A DNA stretch of 64,000 bases from the NCBI RefSeq assembly GCF_000003815.2, contig NC_049987.1, positions 24,404,591-24,468,590 of the forward strand, written 5' to 3'. The translations under genes were made by a program, and so were the position numbers. Positions 1 through 12,600 of the stretch are shown here, piece by piece. The stretch is from Branchiostoma floridae. Taxonomy: Eukaryota > Chordata > Leptocardii > Amphioxiformes > Branchiostomatidae. The notes under the pieces were generated by a model that did no database searches, had not been told where the DNA came from, and worked only from the letters and a program-made list of their open reading frames with translations. Each line of letters starts with the position of its first letter. The stretch's first letter is position 1.

Positions 1-264
1 AGGCCACGTCTGCCACGTATTTCTGAAAACGTTCAGGCTGTACAGAGCAGACGCGTCGCCCGTACTGGCACGTATGGGGGGGCGAATCCGCAGCCCGATG
101 ACACGTAACGTTCTACTGCGTTTCTGCGTGCTCCCAACTCCGTCGGCTTCCCTACGAGTTCGTAATGAAGCGGTACTTACCACTTACGGATCCCAAAAGA
201 TTGCCCACGTTTTGGCACGTAGACAGCACGTATTTGCACGTACGGCGGGTTGTGCCCTTAGCTT
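1..264. other. Unassigned sequence at left edge
   Basis: No gene is recognisable. The stretch is rich in the hexamer-like word CACGTA on either strand, which also occurs in the MITE that follows. The short open frames here have no recognisable domain. Confidence 0.4.
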
Positions 265-574
265 AAGATGGGTTCACACGTGCGTATATATTCAAGTCCG
301 TATGAGCTCCGTATTGAGTTCTTAGCCTCAACGAGGCTCCAAAGGTTACTAGAAAAAACAGTATAACTTGGACAAATATAGACAGTAACATGCCAGAGGA
401 GTTAGCTGGCCAAGCAGTTTGGTTTGCGACCCAACCAACTCCTCTGACATGTTTATCTGTGCATATCTGTCCAGTTTCTACTAATTTTTCCAGCAACCTG
501 TGGAGCCTGGTATAGGCTAAGGATTGCATACGGACCACATACGGATCATATACGCACATGTGAACCCACCTTTA
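265..574. mobile_element. MITE with GGTTCACAC termini
   Basis: The two ends are inverted repeats: AAGATGGGTTCACACGTG at the left pairs with CACATGTGAACCCACCTT at the right. Both continue inward into TATACGCA and ATACGGAC words. No coding capacity is seen. A related single end lies at about 8440-8510. The superfamily is not determined. Confidence 0.6.
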
Positions 575-1164
575 GAAGCTCTGCAGGGAATAAGTGGAAA
601 TGACAGTATAAGCCCTCCCTCTCACAGAGGCCAGAACGCACGTGCGGCGACAGGAATTCTAGGTAATATGTCAAAGGTGAATGCCCCGAAATTGAAAACA
701 TTCCTTGTCGCGACCATTGTTTAATTTGCATAATTAAACAATGGTATTTCTTTAAATTTTGAAATGGGGACCGTCACTTACATATAATACGATACACGAA
801 ATGTAATCTTGTGTTTTCTTCTTCAGGGCCTTTACCTATGACATATTACCTTAGAATTCTGATCTCTGTGAAAGGGCTTATTGTGGAACCTGTGAATCTG
901 TTCTCACCCCTCCCGGATAATAGAAGTGTTTATTGCCACCATATATCACCTCACTAGCTCCCAGCGGCTTTTCCTGGCGAAATGAAATGGAAAAATGGAA
1001 AGGCATTTCTGATATTAAAAGGGGCCGGGCATTGTGTATCAGGTGATACGGGAGCGCCTGCTGTTGTTGCTTTTTTTTCTTACATTTTGACCTCTGTAAA
1101 ATATTGTTTTCCGTCTGTTTGCCTTTTTTCGTCAAATATTGTACATTGTAGTTTCTTAAAAGCA
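575..1164. other. Unassigned sequence
   Basis: AT-rich sequence with no recognisable gene, RNA or repeat. Short open frames exist on both strands but lack any known motif. Confidence 0.4.
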
Positions 1165-1485
1165 ACGGATATAGATTAACCCTCGGATTATCATTATTGG
1201 TTGGGCCGACTCCTCACTCTTTGCAGCCAGGGGCTGAATTGCAAGGAGCTTACAATAGGTGGGGCTAAATCGCAAGGGTCTGAAGCGAGCTGCCATTCGG
1301 CGCCACTCAGGTGACCTCAATACGACAGTAATTGCCCCAGTTGCGGCCAAGGTACTGTAGGGTTTGGACCACTCACACTGCACCATCGCACGTGTGGCGG
1401 GTTCTTTAACGTGCCTGGGGTATGGTTCTCCCCAGACACGGGACCTCCATTTAACGTCCTATCCGAGGGACGGATAAAGGTGAAC
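1165..1485 (-). mobile_element. SINE-like element, minus strand
   Basis: Read on the minus strand, the segment carries GGACGTTAAATGGAGGTCCC followed by a CACGTTAAAGAACCC block. This tail module is shared by many invertebrate SINEs. A diverged copy of its interior (GTAAATCGCAAGGGTCTG and a CGACAGTAAT block) lies at 55775-55925. The outer flanks TTAACCCTCGGAT and ATCCGAGGGACGGAT are roughly inverted. Confidence 0.55.
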
Positions 1486-2180
1486 TTGCTTTACTTAATT
1501 GTTGACTAACTTGTCTTCTTTACATATATTTTCCATTGTCCGTTTTCGGTCTATCATATGTTGTATTGTTTATACTCAATGGTATTGGCCATGGTTTACA
1601 CAGATATTTATGTTTCTTAAGAGATGGCTGTTTATGAGCATTGTACTTTGTACTCGATTGCCAATAAATACATGTCTATAGAATCATTAAAAATGAATTG
1701 GAGGTAACACAACCAGCATCATTTGACATTTCCGATTCTATTCCTCAAAGCTTCCATGTCACAACGAAAATGAAAACGCGTCACTGATTCGTCACCCTTT
1801 CCCTTAAGCATATTTTCGTGAGACGCTTCGTTTTTCACAGTTCCTCGGAGGAAGCTTAAAATGCTTGAACAGTTCCGTCGCCCAACCTCCTACAACCGGT
1901 GTAGATATCTTCGCCGAGTGCATGTTAGCTGTTGTAAGCTACTTGTGGCCACGCATGGACAGCTTTTCTTGTTGATTTTAGGAATACAAATTTTGCTATA
2001 AGTCCGCTGTAGTTTCGTTAAAGCCGTAATTTGCCTAAGCCAAAGATTTTAAGTGTAAAAGTACATGCAATTCAGCTTGTGGCTGCTATATACTTTTTGT
2101 CTGATCATATTGATCAAATAAACCATTCATTCATTCATTCTTGTTTTATGTAATTTCTAGAGAGATGAGATATCCGTCCA
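1486..2180. other. Mostly unassigned; (CATT)n tail near 2117-2141
   Basis: No gene is recognised. The segment near 2100-2141 (AAATAAACCATTCATTCATT) looks like the 3' tail of a non-LTR retroelement on the plus strand. A similar AATAAA plus (TTCA)n tail is at 46596-46632. Confidence 0.4.
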
Positions 2181-2300
2181 GCTTAAATAGGAGACCTTGG
2201 TTCAATCCTGGGTTGGGCATTTCGGTTGGGGCTGCACCTGTCTTTAGGAAGGGACGCAAAATCGTGGTCTCGTGTTACTCCGCAAGCAGATGTTGATGGG
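2181..2300 (+). mobile_element. tRNA-derived SINE fragment
   Basis: A B-box-like GGTTCAATCC is followed by GGGCATTTCGGTTGGGGCTG and a GGAAGGGACG block. The same order of blocks occurs at 15172-15240 and, on the minus strand, at 37506-37720. The A-box half is missing or degraded. Confidence 0.6.
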
Positions 2301-2305
2301 GAAAA

Positions 2306-2388
2306 GTCGTGACCTTTTTCTTTTATGCCGTCTTTTTCTGTCAGCTAACGCTACCAAGCTGACGGTATATAACAAAAAGGTCACGATT
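2306..2388. repeat. Short hairpin repeat
   Basis: GTCGTGACCTTTTT at the left pairs with AAAAAGGTCACGAT at the right, with inner arms GCCGTC and GACGGT. This forms a near-palindrome of about 80 bp, probably a minimal MITE. Confidence 0.55.
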
Positions 2389-2864
2389 CAATTCCCCCCT
2401 AGCTATCAACCTCTTATTGGTTAACCCTATGTGCCACTAGGTACTACAAGGGTCTGAACCTAACTAGAAATAGATAAATGGGAAAAAAGTGAATATCGTG
2501 AGTATACAAGAAAGAAGCAGTCACAAAGTTGACACCGTTGCTTTTCCCGCCATAAGTAATACATGAGACCATGACTCTACCTTTAATAAAGGTGTTAGTA
2601 TGCAGGAGCCGCATGTTCCGGGCCGCAGATTCGCACCGCGGGAAGTCACGCTTTCTGCGCTGAACTTTGAGCCTTTAAAATGGGAATTTATTAAAGGGGA
2701 CGACTCGTTAATCTACGGGGGGGGTCGAGTGTCGCAGGGAGGGACTCACATTGAACAAGCCCGTTAAAATGTGCCCCTGGTACGAACTAAAGTACCCTTA
2801 CGTTGTTAGAAGGAGCAAACCGAAATCTATAACCGACCGTTGAGTCCAGTTTTCTCTACTTGAA
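2389..2864. other. Unassigned sequence
   Basis: No gene or repeat is recognised. A G-run (GGGGGGGTCGAG) lies near 2719. Confidence 0.35.
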
Positions 2865-3083
2865 TACTGTAAATGCATTTAAGTTCGCGGGGATTTAATT
2901 TCGCGCTAGCGGAAAAAGGACTTTTCGCGGTGGTTTTGAGTTCGCGGTAGCACCATGCACTGTACTACTGTAGTCTCTTACTGCCATGGAAAAATGTTCG
3001 CAGTGGTTTTAAGTTCGCGGTGAAGCGGCTACCGCAAAAACCGCGAACATTAATCCACCGCGAACGTTTCTGCATTTACAGTA
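2865..3083. mobile_element. MITE, TACTGTAAATGCA termini, copy 1
   Basis: The element begins TACTGTAAATGCATTTAAG and ends GCATTTACAGTA, a near-perfect terminal inverted repeat starting at TA. The inside is made of TTCGCGGTGG/CCGCGAA words. Related copies are at 3566-3845 and, as a half-size version, at 49918-50018. TA at both outer ends would fit a Tc1/mariner-type target duplication. Confidence 0.7.
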
Positions 3084-3239
3084 TTCCTTGCCCTGATAAG
3101 GACAGACATGGGGCAAACTAAATGTCATGTACATTCTAAAAAGCGCAGCACGCTTTGCCCAGTGCGGAGAAAGGGTGGAACGCGGTTTGTTGGTTCAAAA
3201 CTGCTATCTTCTCTACCTACAATCAATCAATGGAAGGCA

Positions 3240-3465
3240 AAACGCCACCACAATTTTGTCTTTCTTTCGTTCTTTCTCTCTTTCTGTCTACCTTTTTTTG
3301 TCTTTCTGTTTGCCTTTCTTTATATCTCTTTCTCCTTCTCTTTCCCTCTCTTTCTTTCTTTCTCTTTCTTTCTTTCTTTCTTTCTCTCTCTTTTTCCGGG
3401 CCTATTTATCTCTTTCTTTCTTTCTTTTTTCTTTCTTTCTGTCTTTCTGTCTTTTCTTTCTATTA
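3240..3465. repeat. Pyrimidine tract (TTTC)n
   Basis: Low-complexity CTTT-rich tract on the plus strand with occasional breaks. It gives rise to Phe/Leu/Ser-rich open frames in three frames, which are not genes. It lies between two copies of the same MITE. Confidence 0.9.
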
Positions 3466-3565
3466 CACGTCCGCTATCCTCTGACGTGACGTTACAACAC
3501 ACCAGGTTTGTACTGAGCGTATCCAGAGTCTCAGGCAGATCCATCTGCCTCCCCTTCAGCGTAAT

Positions 3566-3845
3566 TCTGTAAATGCATTTAAGTTCGCGGAGATTTGATT
3601 TCGCGGTAGCGGGAAAATCGACTTTTCGCGGTGGTTTTAATTTCACGGTAGCAACATGCACTGCAGTCTCTTACTGTTATGGAAAAATGCGGATTAGCAA
3701 GCGAAAGTCGTGAGCCAGCGGTTACTACGGAGGATGATACTCAGGCTAGAAAAATGTTCGCGGTGGTTTTAAATTCGCGGTGAAGCGGCCGCCGCGAAAA
3801 CCGAGAACATTAAACCACGCGGCGATAGTTTCTGCATTTACAGTA
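3566..3845. mobile_element. MITE, TACTGTAAATGCA termini, copy 2
   Basis: Left end CTGTAAATGCATTTAAG and right end TGCATTTACAG, with the same TTCGCGGTGGTTTTAA interior as the copy at 2865. It is longer by an insertion of about 60 bp near 3685-3745. Confidence 0.7.
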
Positions 3846-3952
3846 TAATACAGAAAGACCTTGAGTTTCCGTATGCTGCCCGCGCTGTGCTTTAATCAAC
3901 ATCAAAGCGCTGTCAGTCGGGGCTAGAAGCTGAATATAGGAGGAGAAACATT

Positions 3953-5267
3953 ACAGCCGGGGGTTGGCGGAAACGGCTGCCCGGTCGGTCGGCGGAAACC
4001 GCTGCCCGGTCCGGTCCGGAGGTTGGTTTGGGGGGTTATGAGTGTACCAAATGTAAACAACATGGCTAAGCAATGCTGTCGCAACAGTAATTCAGGTGCA
4101 TTTCTCGTGTAGGCTGACCCTACGTTCAACAGTAGCACTAATATCGTAAACATTACCGTAATTACCGTAATAGCGGCGTAATTTCGATCTTATACACGTT
4201 TACGGTAAACACCAGATTTCGTTGATGCCAGCTCATTAACGTTTATAAGGTCGATAACGAGCCGCGTGTCCTCACCGTAAGAACTGATTAGCGCCTTGAT
4301 TTTGTTAATTTCGAAAATGTTGTCCCCAACACTAGTTTTGTATCTATATACTCTGAAACAAGAAAACTGTATGTTGGATTGATTGGGCTGTGTTATTACA
4401 ATTAAATGATTAAAATTCATCGAAGGTTTTCGGCATTCCATGCGGCGCACATTAGGTCGTTGACCCCGAAATACGCAGCGTGTGTAGACACGTGGATATG
4501 TGTGACATGAGGCGCTTCTAATAGGGAACGGTAGTAAACTTTATCATTACTTGCTCTTCGGAATAGCTTTAGACAAATATGATGTGGGCATTGATCAGAG
4601 TATGAGTCATTCGTGTTAATAAAATTAATTGCTAATTAAAAAAAATTCTCGAGCCAACCATGGCCACGTTGTTTATCGCGGTGTTATTTGGGCCGCCCTG
4701 AGACTGGAGGCGATTCTGCTGACTTTTTAGTGCTTTGGCCACGAACACATTTGTTAAATCTTTATTACCGGTATCTTCATTTCCGTCATGTGAGAAAATA
4801 GTATCGTGATCAATCAAAGAATTGCAGTTTCAGGCTGTTTGATTAATGATTAATTATGTTCTCATTAATATTCCGTCTACACGGTATTCAAAAGATGAAT
4901 ATTATTAATATTACCGACCGCTCTCCACGTGATAGCGCCCCGTAATCACGATCGGATTTACAGCATGTACACGATTACGCTCGTCGTAATTTAGATACAG
5001 AATACTACCAGCCGTTTTCCAACCAAAACCCCGTCCAAAATTCCAACCAAAACCCCGACACGGTTTTGTATACGTTTATTCTACGATGAGTGTATGTTTG
5101 ATATTGAGATTACAACACTTTCTGCTGCAAGGAGACGCAGCTGCACTAGATACCTTACTCTGCTGCATGCAGTACTCTAAACCCCCCCAAACCAACCTCC
5201 GGACCGGACCGGGCAGGGGTTTCCGCCGACCGACCGGGCAGCCGTTTCCGCCAACCCCACAGCCGGT
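3953..5267. mobile_element. Inverted-repeat element with 80-bp GC-rich arms
   Basis: The left arm (3953-4040) and right arm (5181-5267) are reverse complements over about 80 bp. Shared blocks are GGTTGGCGGAAACGGC, GGTCGGTCGGCGGAAACC and GGTCCGGAGGTTGG. The 1.1-kb interior has no recognisable transposase. Most likely a non-autonomous DNA transposon; two independently inserted inverted copies of one repeat is the alternative. Confidence 0.5.
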
Positions 5268-5417
5268 TTGGGCGTTATGATTACCTACATGAGACCTTGA
5301 GGAGAAAAAGGCCTGTGGATAATACATGCAACAAGAATTTTCTGTCATACATCATTACAAGATGGTCAAAGTAACAAGAAATTACTGGCATACATCATAA
5401 CAAGATGGGAACGGTTT

Positions 5418-5869
5418 CAGGGGTGCCTAAGTAATCATACGAATTTTTAAGAATTCACAATATCCACTACTTATATACGTACGATTTTTACGGAATTCAT
5501 ATTATTCACTACTTAGATACGTACGAATGTAACGGAATTGATATTCTCTAGTACTTGGATACGTACGAATTTTACGGAATTTATAATATCCAATACTAAG
5601 ATACATACGAGTTTTACCAAATTCATACTACTTACTACTTATTTACGTACGAATTTTACGGAATTCATAATATCCACTACGTACAAATATAACTGTGGAA
5701 ATTCATACGATCCACTACTTAGATACATACGAAGTCTACGGGATTCATACAGATCCACATCTGAATCTAAGATTCATACGAATATTACGGAATTCATTTT
5801 ACACCCATATATATTCTGTAAAACACGTATGACTTCCGTAACATGCGTATGAATAGTTAGGCACCCCTG
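5418..5869. mobile_element. hAT-like MITE with internal tandem repeat
   Basis: Terminal inverted repeats CAGGGGTGCCTAA and TTAGGCACCCCTG. The interior is almost entirely a degenerate tandem repeat of about 57 bp around ATACGTACGAATTTTACGGA. The CAGGG start suggests hAT, but no 8-bp target duplication is visible in the flanks. Confidence 0.6.
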
Positions 5870-6498
5870 GATATAGACTATTGGGTTTTCGGCTCTAGGG
5901 CTAATATTGGACATCTGTAACATGCCAACCAAATTGCCTGCACAAAACATCACATTTATTCCGAACCACGGCCGAGGGTTTACGTTCCTACATCCCTGCT
6001 CAGCGCACGTCGCTGATTGGCCCGCGTGCGCACTTCCATATTTGGTTCTTTTTCCGAGGCTTTCCGGTGTGACACCAAATACTTGCCTTGCCAAAAAATG
6101 GCTAGATAACGTACAGTCTGTAGGGTGCTGTCTGTAAGGTACATTGTCCACTGTACTCTGCTGCTGCAGTAGTCTGGACACTTTGCAGCTGCAATCAGTG
6201 TAAGGTAGTGTGCTAGTGTGGGTATAGGGTTAGGGTAAGCGTTTTGTATTGGGTCAGAGTTAGTCTTCACAGCGTGAGCCCTTATTCCAACATCTGCTTT
6301 GAGAGAGAGGCTTTGAGGGTCTATTAGCAGTGATAGAAAAGATACTGTGCGCTCAGAGTGTGATAAAACATCGCCAGGAGTGTCACGCTCTTCTCTCCTC
6401 TTAGGTATACTGGAAACCCCCAAAAGTGCCCGGGCCATCATTTCGCACGCGGCCATCATTCGGCGTGACACCTGACAGGCAGGCTCGTTCGCGGAACG
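5870..6498 (+). other. Upstream region of the CUB-LDLa gene
   Basis: Non-coding sequence in front of the first coding exon, presumably containing promoter and 5' UTR. I see no convincing TATA box or initiator. A 186-codon minus-strand open frame overlaps this region but has no recognisable domain. Confidence 0.35.
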
Positions 6499-6622
6499 AT
6501 GGCGATGGAGGAGAGAGCGAGGATGGCGCGCAAACATCACCCAGCCCTCCTGATGGTCGTCCTGTTCGCCGGCCTCTTTTCATCCACCCAGGCCGGCTTT
6601 CTGGACTCCCTCACCAACTACA
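6499..6622 (+). CDS. CUB-LDLa gene, exon 1 (signal peptide)
   Basis: Starts at the first of three in-frame ATGs (6499, 6505, 6523) and encodes 41 codons plus one base. The hydrophobic core ALLMVVLFAGLFSS and the following TQAG make a good signal peptide. The donor is CA|GTGAGT at 6623, phase 1. The ATG at 6523 would also give a usable signal peptide, so the exact start is uncertain. Confidence 0.82.
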
Positions 6623-9600
6623 GTGAGTAGATCTGTCTTAGAAAACCGTTTTTGCGAAAATTCTGTCTTGCAGTCTCAATGTGTGTGTGTATGTGATGTG
6701 CGGAGTGGTGCAGAGCGCTGTCGATAAAACTTCTTCATCAGCCGTGATCGTAGCGCGTTGATGTGGCGACAAGCAGCGCCTCATATTTGCCACATGTCGA
6801 CACACATTTGCTACATTTCGATACGCATATGTTGCTGGAGGATTCATGTGGGACGCACGGGCGGAATATGGAAACGTTTCTGCGCGTCACTGTTTTTACA
6901 TTCAGTCTATTTGCAGTTGACGTCTGCATTGACAGTGCGTAGGCAACGTTTGTGGCTTACGGAGGCAGTGGGCTCATTTACGTTGCTTTTATTCCTGCCT
7001 TAGCTACATAACCTACACCTTCACAAGAACGTGACCACTCATAGCATTTATTGGAGGAAAATATACCGTTCTATATTTGAATTTGTGTTTAAGAGGCGAG
7101 TATTGGCAGTGCGTGCGCACGTACATTAACGTTTGGGGTTAACGGAGGCAGTGAGCTCTTTTACGCTGCTTTTATTCCTGTCTTAGCTACAGAACCTTCA
7201 CCTTCACAAGAACGTGACTACTCATAGCATTTATTGGAGGAAAATATACCGTTCTATATTTGAATTTGTGTTTAAGAGGGGAGCATTGGCAGTGCGTACG
7301 CACGTACATTAATGTTTGGGGTTAACGGAGGCGGTGGGCTTATTTACGCTGCTTTTATTCCTGCCTTAGCTACATGACCTACACCTTCACAAGAATCTTA
7401 CCACTCGCAGAATTTATTACAGAAAAATATACTGTTTTATATTTGAATTTGCGTTTATTATGAGGAGGCCTTTTCATTAGCACTATGCGTTTGCCAGATC
7501 CTCAACAGATGTATGTGAATATGATAAAATGAAAATTTATTTGAACCATTTTTACTTGCACTAGCAGTAAAAATATGATTCCTGTCCCTTTTACAAAAGT
7601 AAAAATCTATCGGGACGTGAGGAGTAGCACTTCGGACAAATATCTTGCATCAAAGCGCGCTTCCTAAAGCCTGGGAAAACCGTCCCTTCTTCATAATAAG
7701 CGCGCCATGAAAACTCCTCGGCTCCGTTGCCGTTGCTCTATGTAACCCCGCTTTCTTCCTTTTATCACAGCCCATTCCACGAGGACGGCGATCTCGCTGC
7801 AATCTTTATTCTTTATTCATTAAAAAAAATCAACATTACAGAGTTAATTCTTAACAGAAGCACCTCTGAATGCCGTTGATCTTACAATGTGAGTCACTCT
7901 TACAACAACTAGACACAGTACGCATGACATACACAGTACATTGTACATAGACAAAAAAAACACTTAGGCATCAGTCAGTGATTTGTTGTACAGTCTGATT
8001 GTATAGTGTAGGAATGATCTGACAAGCTCTCAACGAATTTCAACGTAGATCAAAAACCGAATCTTTTGTACGCTTTGTGTGTTTTGTTGACTATTCAGAC
8101 ATACTATTACATTTTGCATGACATTCCCAGTACTAGTATGCGTCAAGGATCAATTCGCATCGAGGTCACAGCGCGATCGCCGTCTAGTAGAACAGGGCCA
8201 TGGAAAAAAGTATCATACGTTTTAATATGTTTTGTTGTCTTTTCAGTCATACTTCTATTTTTTTGTATGATATTCATCTTTTGAAGTCAATGGTTGTTCA
8301 GGTCGCAGCGAGGTCACAGTGCGATCGCCGTCGAGTAGAACGACGGCCTAAACTCTCGCCAAGCTCTCTCTACGACAGTGGCCAATTTCTATCATTTTTC
8401 TTGTGACCTGGTGAGCCTGGTTGAGTCCACGAACTCTTTACATACGGACGTCATACGGACTTGAATATATACGCAAATATATACGCAAGTGTAAACCCGG
8501 CTTTACACACGTCTAATTCATGTCTCAGCGAGGGCGCACAACGATCGTGGTCAGGTGGAATGGTGGCCTCATAGCTCGGCGGGTTTCTCTATCTGACGTT
8601 ATGAGTTACGGGCCATGGATCCCCGACCTTGGGGCGGCAACGCTTCTCTCGCGCCGCTCGCTCGGGCTCATTCCGCATGCAAACATGTTCATCCGCCTGT
8701 TCTAACTCGGGCTCATTCCGCATGCAAACATGTTCCTCCGCCTGTTCTAACTCGGGCTCATTCCGCATGCAAACATGTTCATCCGCCTGTTCTAACTCGG
8801 CCTCATTCCACATGCAAACATGTTCCTCCGCCTGTTCTAACTTGGGCTCATTCCGCATGCAAACATGTTCATCCGCCTGTTCTAACTCGGGCTCATTCCG
8901 CATGCAAACATGTTCCTCCGCCTGTTCTAACTCGGGCTCATTCCGCATGCAAACATGTTCATCCGCCTGTTCTAACTCGGGCTCATTCCGCATGCAAACA
9001 TGTTCATCCGCCTGTTCTAACTCGGGCTCATTCCGCATGCAAACATGTTCATCCGCCTGTTCTAACTCGGGCTCACTCCGCATGCAAACATGTTCATCCG
9101 CCTGTTCTAACTCGGGCTCATTCCGCATGCAAACATGTTCATCCGCCTGTTCTAACTCGGGCTCATTCCGCATGCAAACATGTTCATCCGCCTGTTCTAA
9201 CTCGGGCTCACTCCGCATGCAAACATGTTCATCCGCCTGTTCTAACTCGGGCTCATTCCGCATGCAAACATGTTCATCCGCCTGTTCTAACTCGGGCTCA
9301 TTCCGCATGCAAACATGTTCCTCCGCCTGTTCTAACTCGGGCTCATTCCGCATGCAAACATGTTCATTTGACTGTTCACTTGGTGCAGGGGCCGACCTGT
9401 ACTCGCTGTTTGGATTTCAGGGCTCGAAATACTATTTTTTTAATAATCTCCGATTTCGAAATATTATTTATAACTGCACTGGTGAAGGTAACATCGCACC
9501 AGACAAATTTTACCTGCACCACTCAGAACTAGGAAGTATGGATAATCCTAGACTCATTCAGAAACCATTGCCATTATGTCTTTTATACTATAACAATCCA

Positions 9601-12600
9601 CGTACACCTACATCATAGACCATTTATGTATAAAACCCAATACATGGACCAGTATAGGTAGACACCAGAGGTACCTGCACAGCTCTAATTTTACCTGCAC
9701 TAACCTGTATAATCCCAGTATATGGACCAGTGCAGGTTAGGTGCAGGTAGACACCAGAAATACCTGTACAACTCCAAATTTACCTGCACTAACCTGCATA
9801 TGCAGGTGGTATTTCGAGGAGCCCTGAAACATGTTCACGGGGTACAGGGGCCAATATGGACAGATAAAGTTCACGGCGATATCTAAAATTCCATCTACCT
9901 TTCACGGTCGATAGAGTGGTGGGAAAAGCGATGTGGCGGCTTCTACTAAACCGAGCTGCGTTCAAATTTATAGATATACTACATAAAACGTTAGAATTGT
10001 AGATACAGCGCTCAACGAAGGTTACATATCCAGATAGAACACTGTAAGGTGATAAACCAAGCAACTGGGTAAATTCTCTAAAATTCCATCTACCGCTCAA
10101 AGTTGAGTGGTTGGGGGAAACGGTATGTGTGCATTCTGCTTAACTGAGCTGCGCTCAAATTTATAGATATACTACATGAAACGTTAGAATTGTAGATACA
10201 GCGCTCAATGAAGGTTTGATATACAGATAGAACACTGTAAGGTGATAAACTAAACAACTGGGTAAATTCTCTCAAATTCCATCTACCGCCCACAGTTGAG
10301 TGGTTGGGGGAAACGGTATGTCTGCTTTCTGCTAAACCGAGCTGCCCTCAAATTTATAGCTATATTACATGTAGAATTGTAGATACAGCGCTCAATGAAG
10401 ATTGAGTAGAACTCTGTAAGGTAATAAAAATAAACTAAGCATCTGGGTAAGTTCTATAAAATTCTATCTACCGCTTACAGTTGTTAGAGTGGGTGGGGAA
10501 AAGCGGTGTGGCTGCTTTCTACTAAACCAAGATGCGCTCAAATTTATAGCTATACTACATGTAGATACAGCGCTCACCGAACGTTAGATATACAGATAGA
10601 ACACTGTAAGGTGATAAACTAAGCAACTGGGTAAATTGTCTAAAATTCCATCTACCGCTCACAGTTGAGTGGTTGGGGGAAACGGTATGTCTGCTTTTTG
10701 CTAAACCGAGCTACGCTCAAATTTATAGCTATACTTCATGTAGAATTGTAGATACAGCGCTCAATAAAGATTGGATATCCAGATAGAACACTGTAAGGTA
10801 ATAAAAATAAACTAAGCATCTGGGTAAGTTCTCTAAAATTCTATCTACCGCTCACAGTCGATAGAGTGGTGGGATAAACGATGTGGCTGCATTCTGCTTA
10901 ACCGAGCTGCGTTCAAATTCATAGCTATACTACATGTAGATACAGCGCTCAATAAAGGTTAGATATCCAGATAGAACATTAACATGGTACAAAATGTGCC
11001 AAGCAACAATATCTTTTGTCTAAAATTCCATCTACAGTCGATACTATGGCCAGGAAAACGGCTTGTCTTTTTCTGCTTAACCAAGCTGCGCTTAACTTTC
11101 TAGATATACTAGATATAGATACAGTGTGTCGATGAAGGTAAGATATCCAGGTAGATCGTTACATGGTACAAAATAATTTTCCTCGCTCTCTATAGCCCTG
11201 TCACATTTCGCGAAAATCGATCGGACGACGATTCTGCAGCAATCGCCCGAGCCTCGCTTATAATAATAACTTTATTGCACAACAATTATACAAGGTACAA
11301 AGTATGGCTTATATGTGACAGGGACGGTTTTCATGTGAAAAATATGCGCAAGCGTCTGTCGATCTTAAATATGGCCGATCGTCCATCGGTACGCCCGAAG
11401 ATCGTGGATAATGTGACAGGGGCAGTACAGATCTTGAAGAACGTTAATGGCGCCTTTTGTAATTTTAAGCTAGATCTTATTAACTTTGAAAAATCGGTAA
11501 GATCACAGAAAAATCATTTAGATGCATTCATCGTTGGATCCTTTCAAGATATCATACTTCAAACGTGAAATGATTTCGCAATTAGTTTTTTCTTAGCTCC
11601 TCAACAAGCTTGAAGCACGTTAATTTCTCCGGGTGGAATTTCCCATCTAGATGTTATCCATTTGAAGAAATCGGTAAGATCTCGGACTCAACAAACGGTG
11701 TTCGTTAACTGTCAGCCCCCCGAAAGCTTGCCGCCTTGGAAGATATCCAGTCAGATAAAGGTGAATATCTCACTGCACTTGGGGTACCGGTGCGGCACTG
11801 CGGGATTCAAAAGATTTTCAGAGATAGAAAACGTATTTTCTAACGCTTTGTTCCGTTGTTTTCTAAGTCATACTTTTACTTATTACGCAATACCTACATG
11901 TAAATTATAAAACAATCTGCGAAAATAACACAACAGTGCCGCAGTGAACGAACTCCGCAGTGCCGCACCGGTGCAGTGAGATACCACCTTTACACGGCAT
12001 GTTGGGTCCAATTTCTTCAAATGGATAACAACTATGCTGGAAAAATGTGAGATAGCTGCCTGCCCGAAAGCTTGCCGAGTTTGGAAGATCTCCAGCTCGA
12101 TAAGTCCTGCCGATACCCACCATACCCAACCCGCTGTGCTCAGTATTACCTCTGTAATCGCCTTCCTGCAAAGATGACAGCTGAGATTTCTTATCGGCGG
12201 ATAAATCATCAGAAAACTGCTGCCAGCGAGCGTGCTGAGTGTGTGTGTTCACTAAAGCCACTTTAGGCCATGTTAATTCAATAATATGGATGTCATCCAT
12301 GCGCGCATCAATTTTCGTTCATTACCCTAAAAGTTTTCCACCATACTGTGAATCGTACAAAGCTGCTGCATAAGTAAGTAAGCAAGTATATGCTGTAAGT
12401 TGTCAAAAGAATATCGAAAAACGGATACTAATTTTGTGGAATGCCAAAGTCAAGTCAAAGATGAAGATGTGAAAGAACAAAATGAAGATTCTATCATTCG
12501 GTATACCTTAATCATTTTTTCAACCTTCAGCCATACAGTGAAGATAGCCGTTTCTTTTTCTTTGTCTTCGCCCGTCAGCACTAGCTTTGGGGTTCCAGGG

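Noticed and set aside
3108-3661. Phe/Leu/Ser-rich or Lys/Glu-rich open frames
   Set aside because: Produced by the (TTTC)n tract, open in three plus-strand frames and on the minus strand.
6200-6240. Telomere-like repeat (TAGGGTTAGGG)
   Set aside because: Only two imperfect units; far too short to mean an interstitial telomere.
5980-6540. A 186-codon minus-strand open frame overlapping the signal-peptide exon
   Set aside because: No recognisable domain, and it overlaps the well-supported exon 1 on the opposite strand; long frames by chance are expected in GC-balanced DNA of this length.
8589-9618. Long repetitive open frames (250-330 codons) on both strands
   Set aside because: They are translations of the 45-bp minisatellite, whose period is a multiple of three. 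The same array is open in several frames, and no domain or splice context supports a gene.
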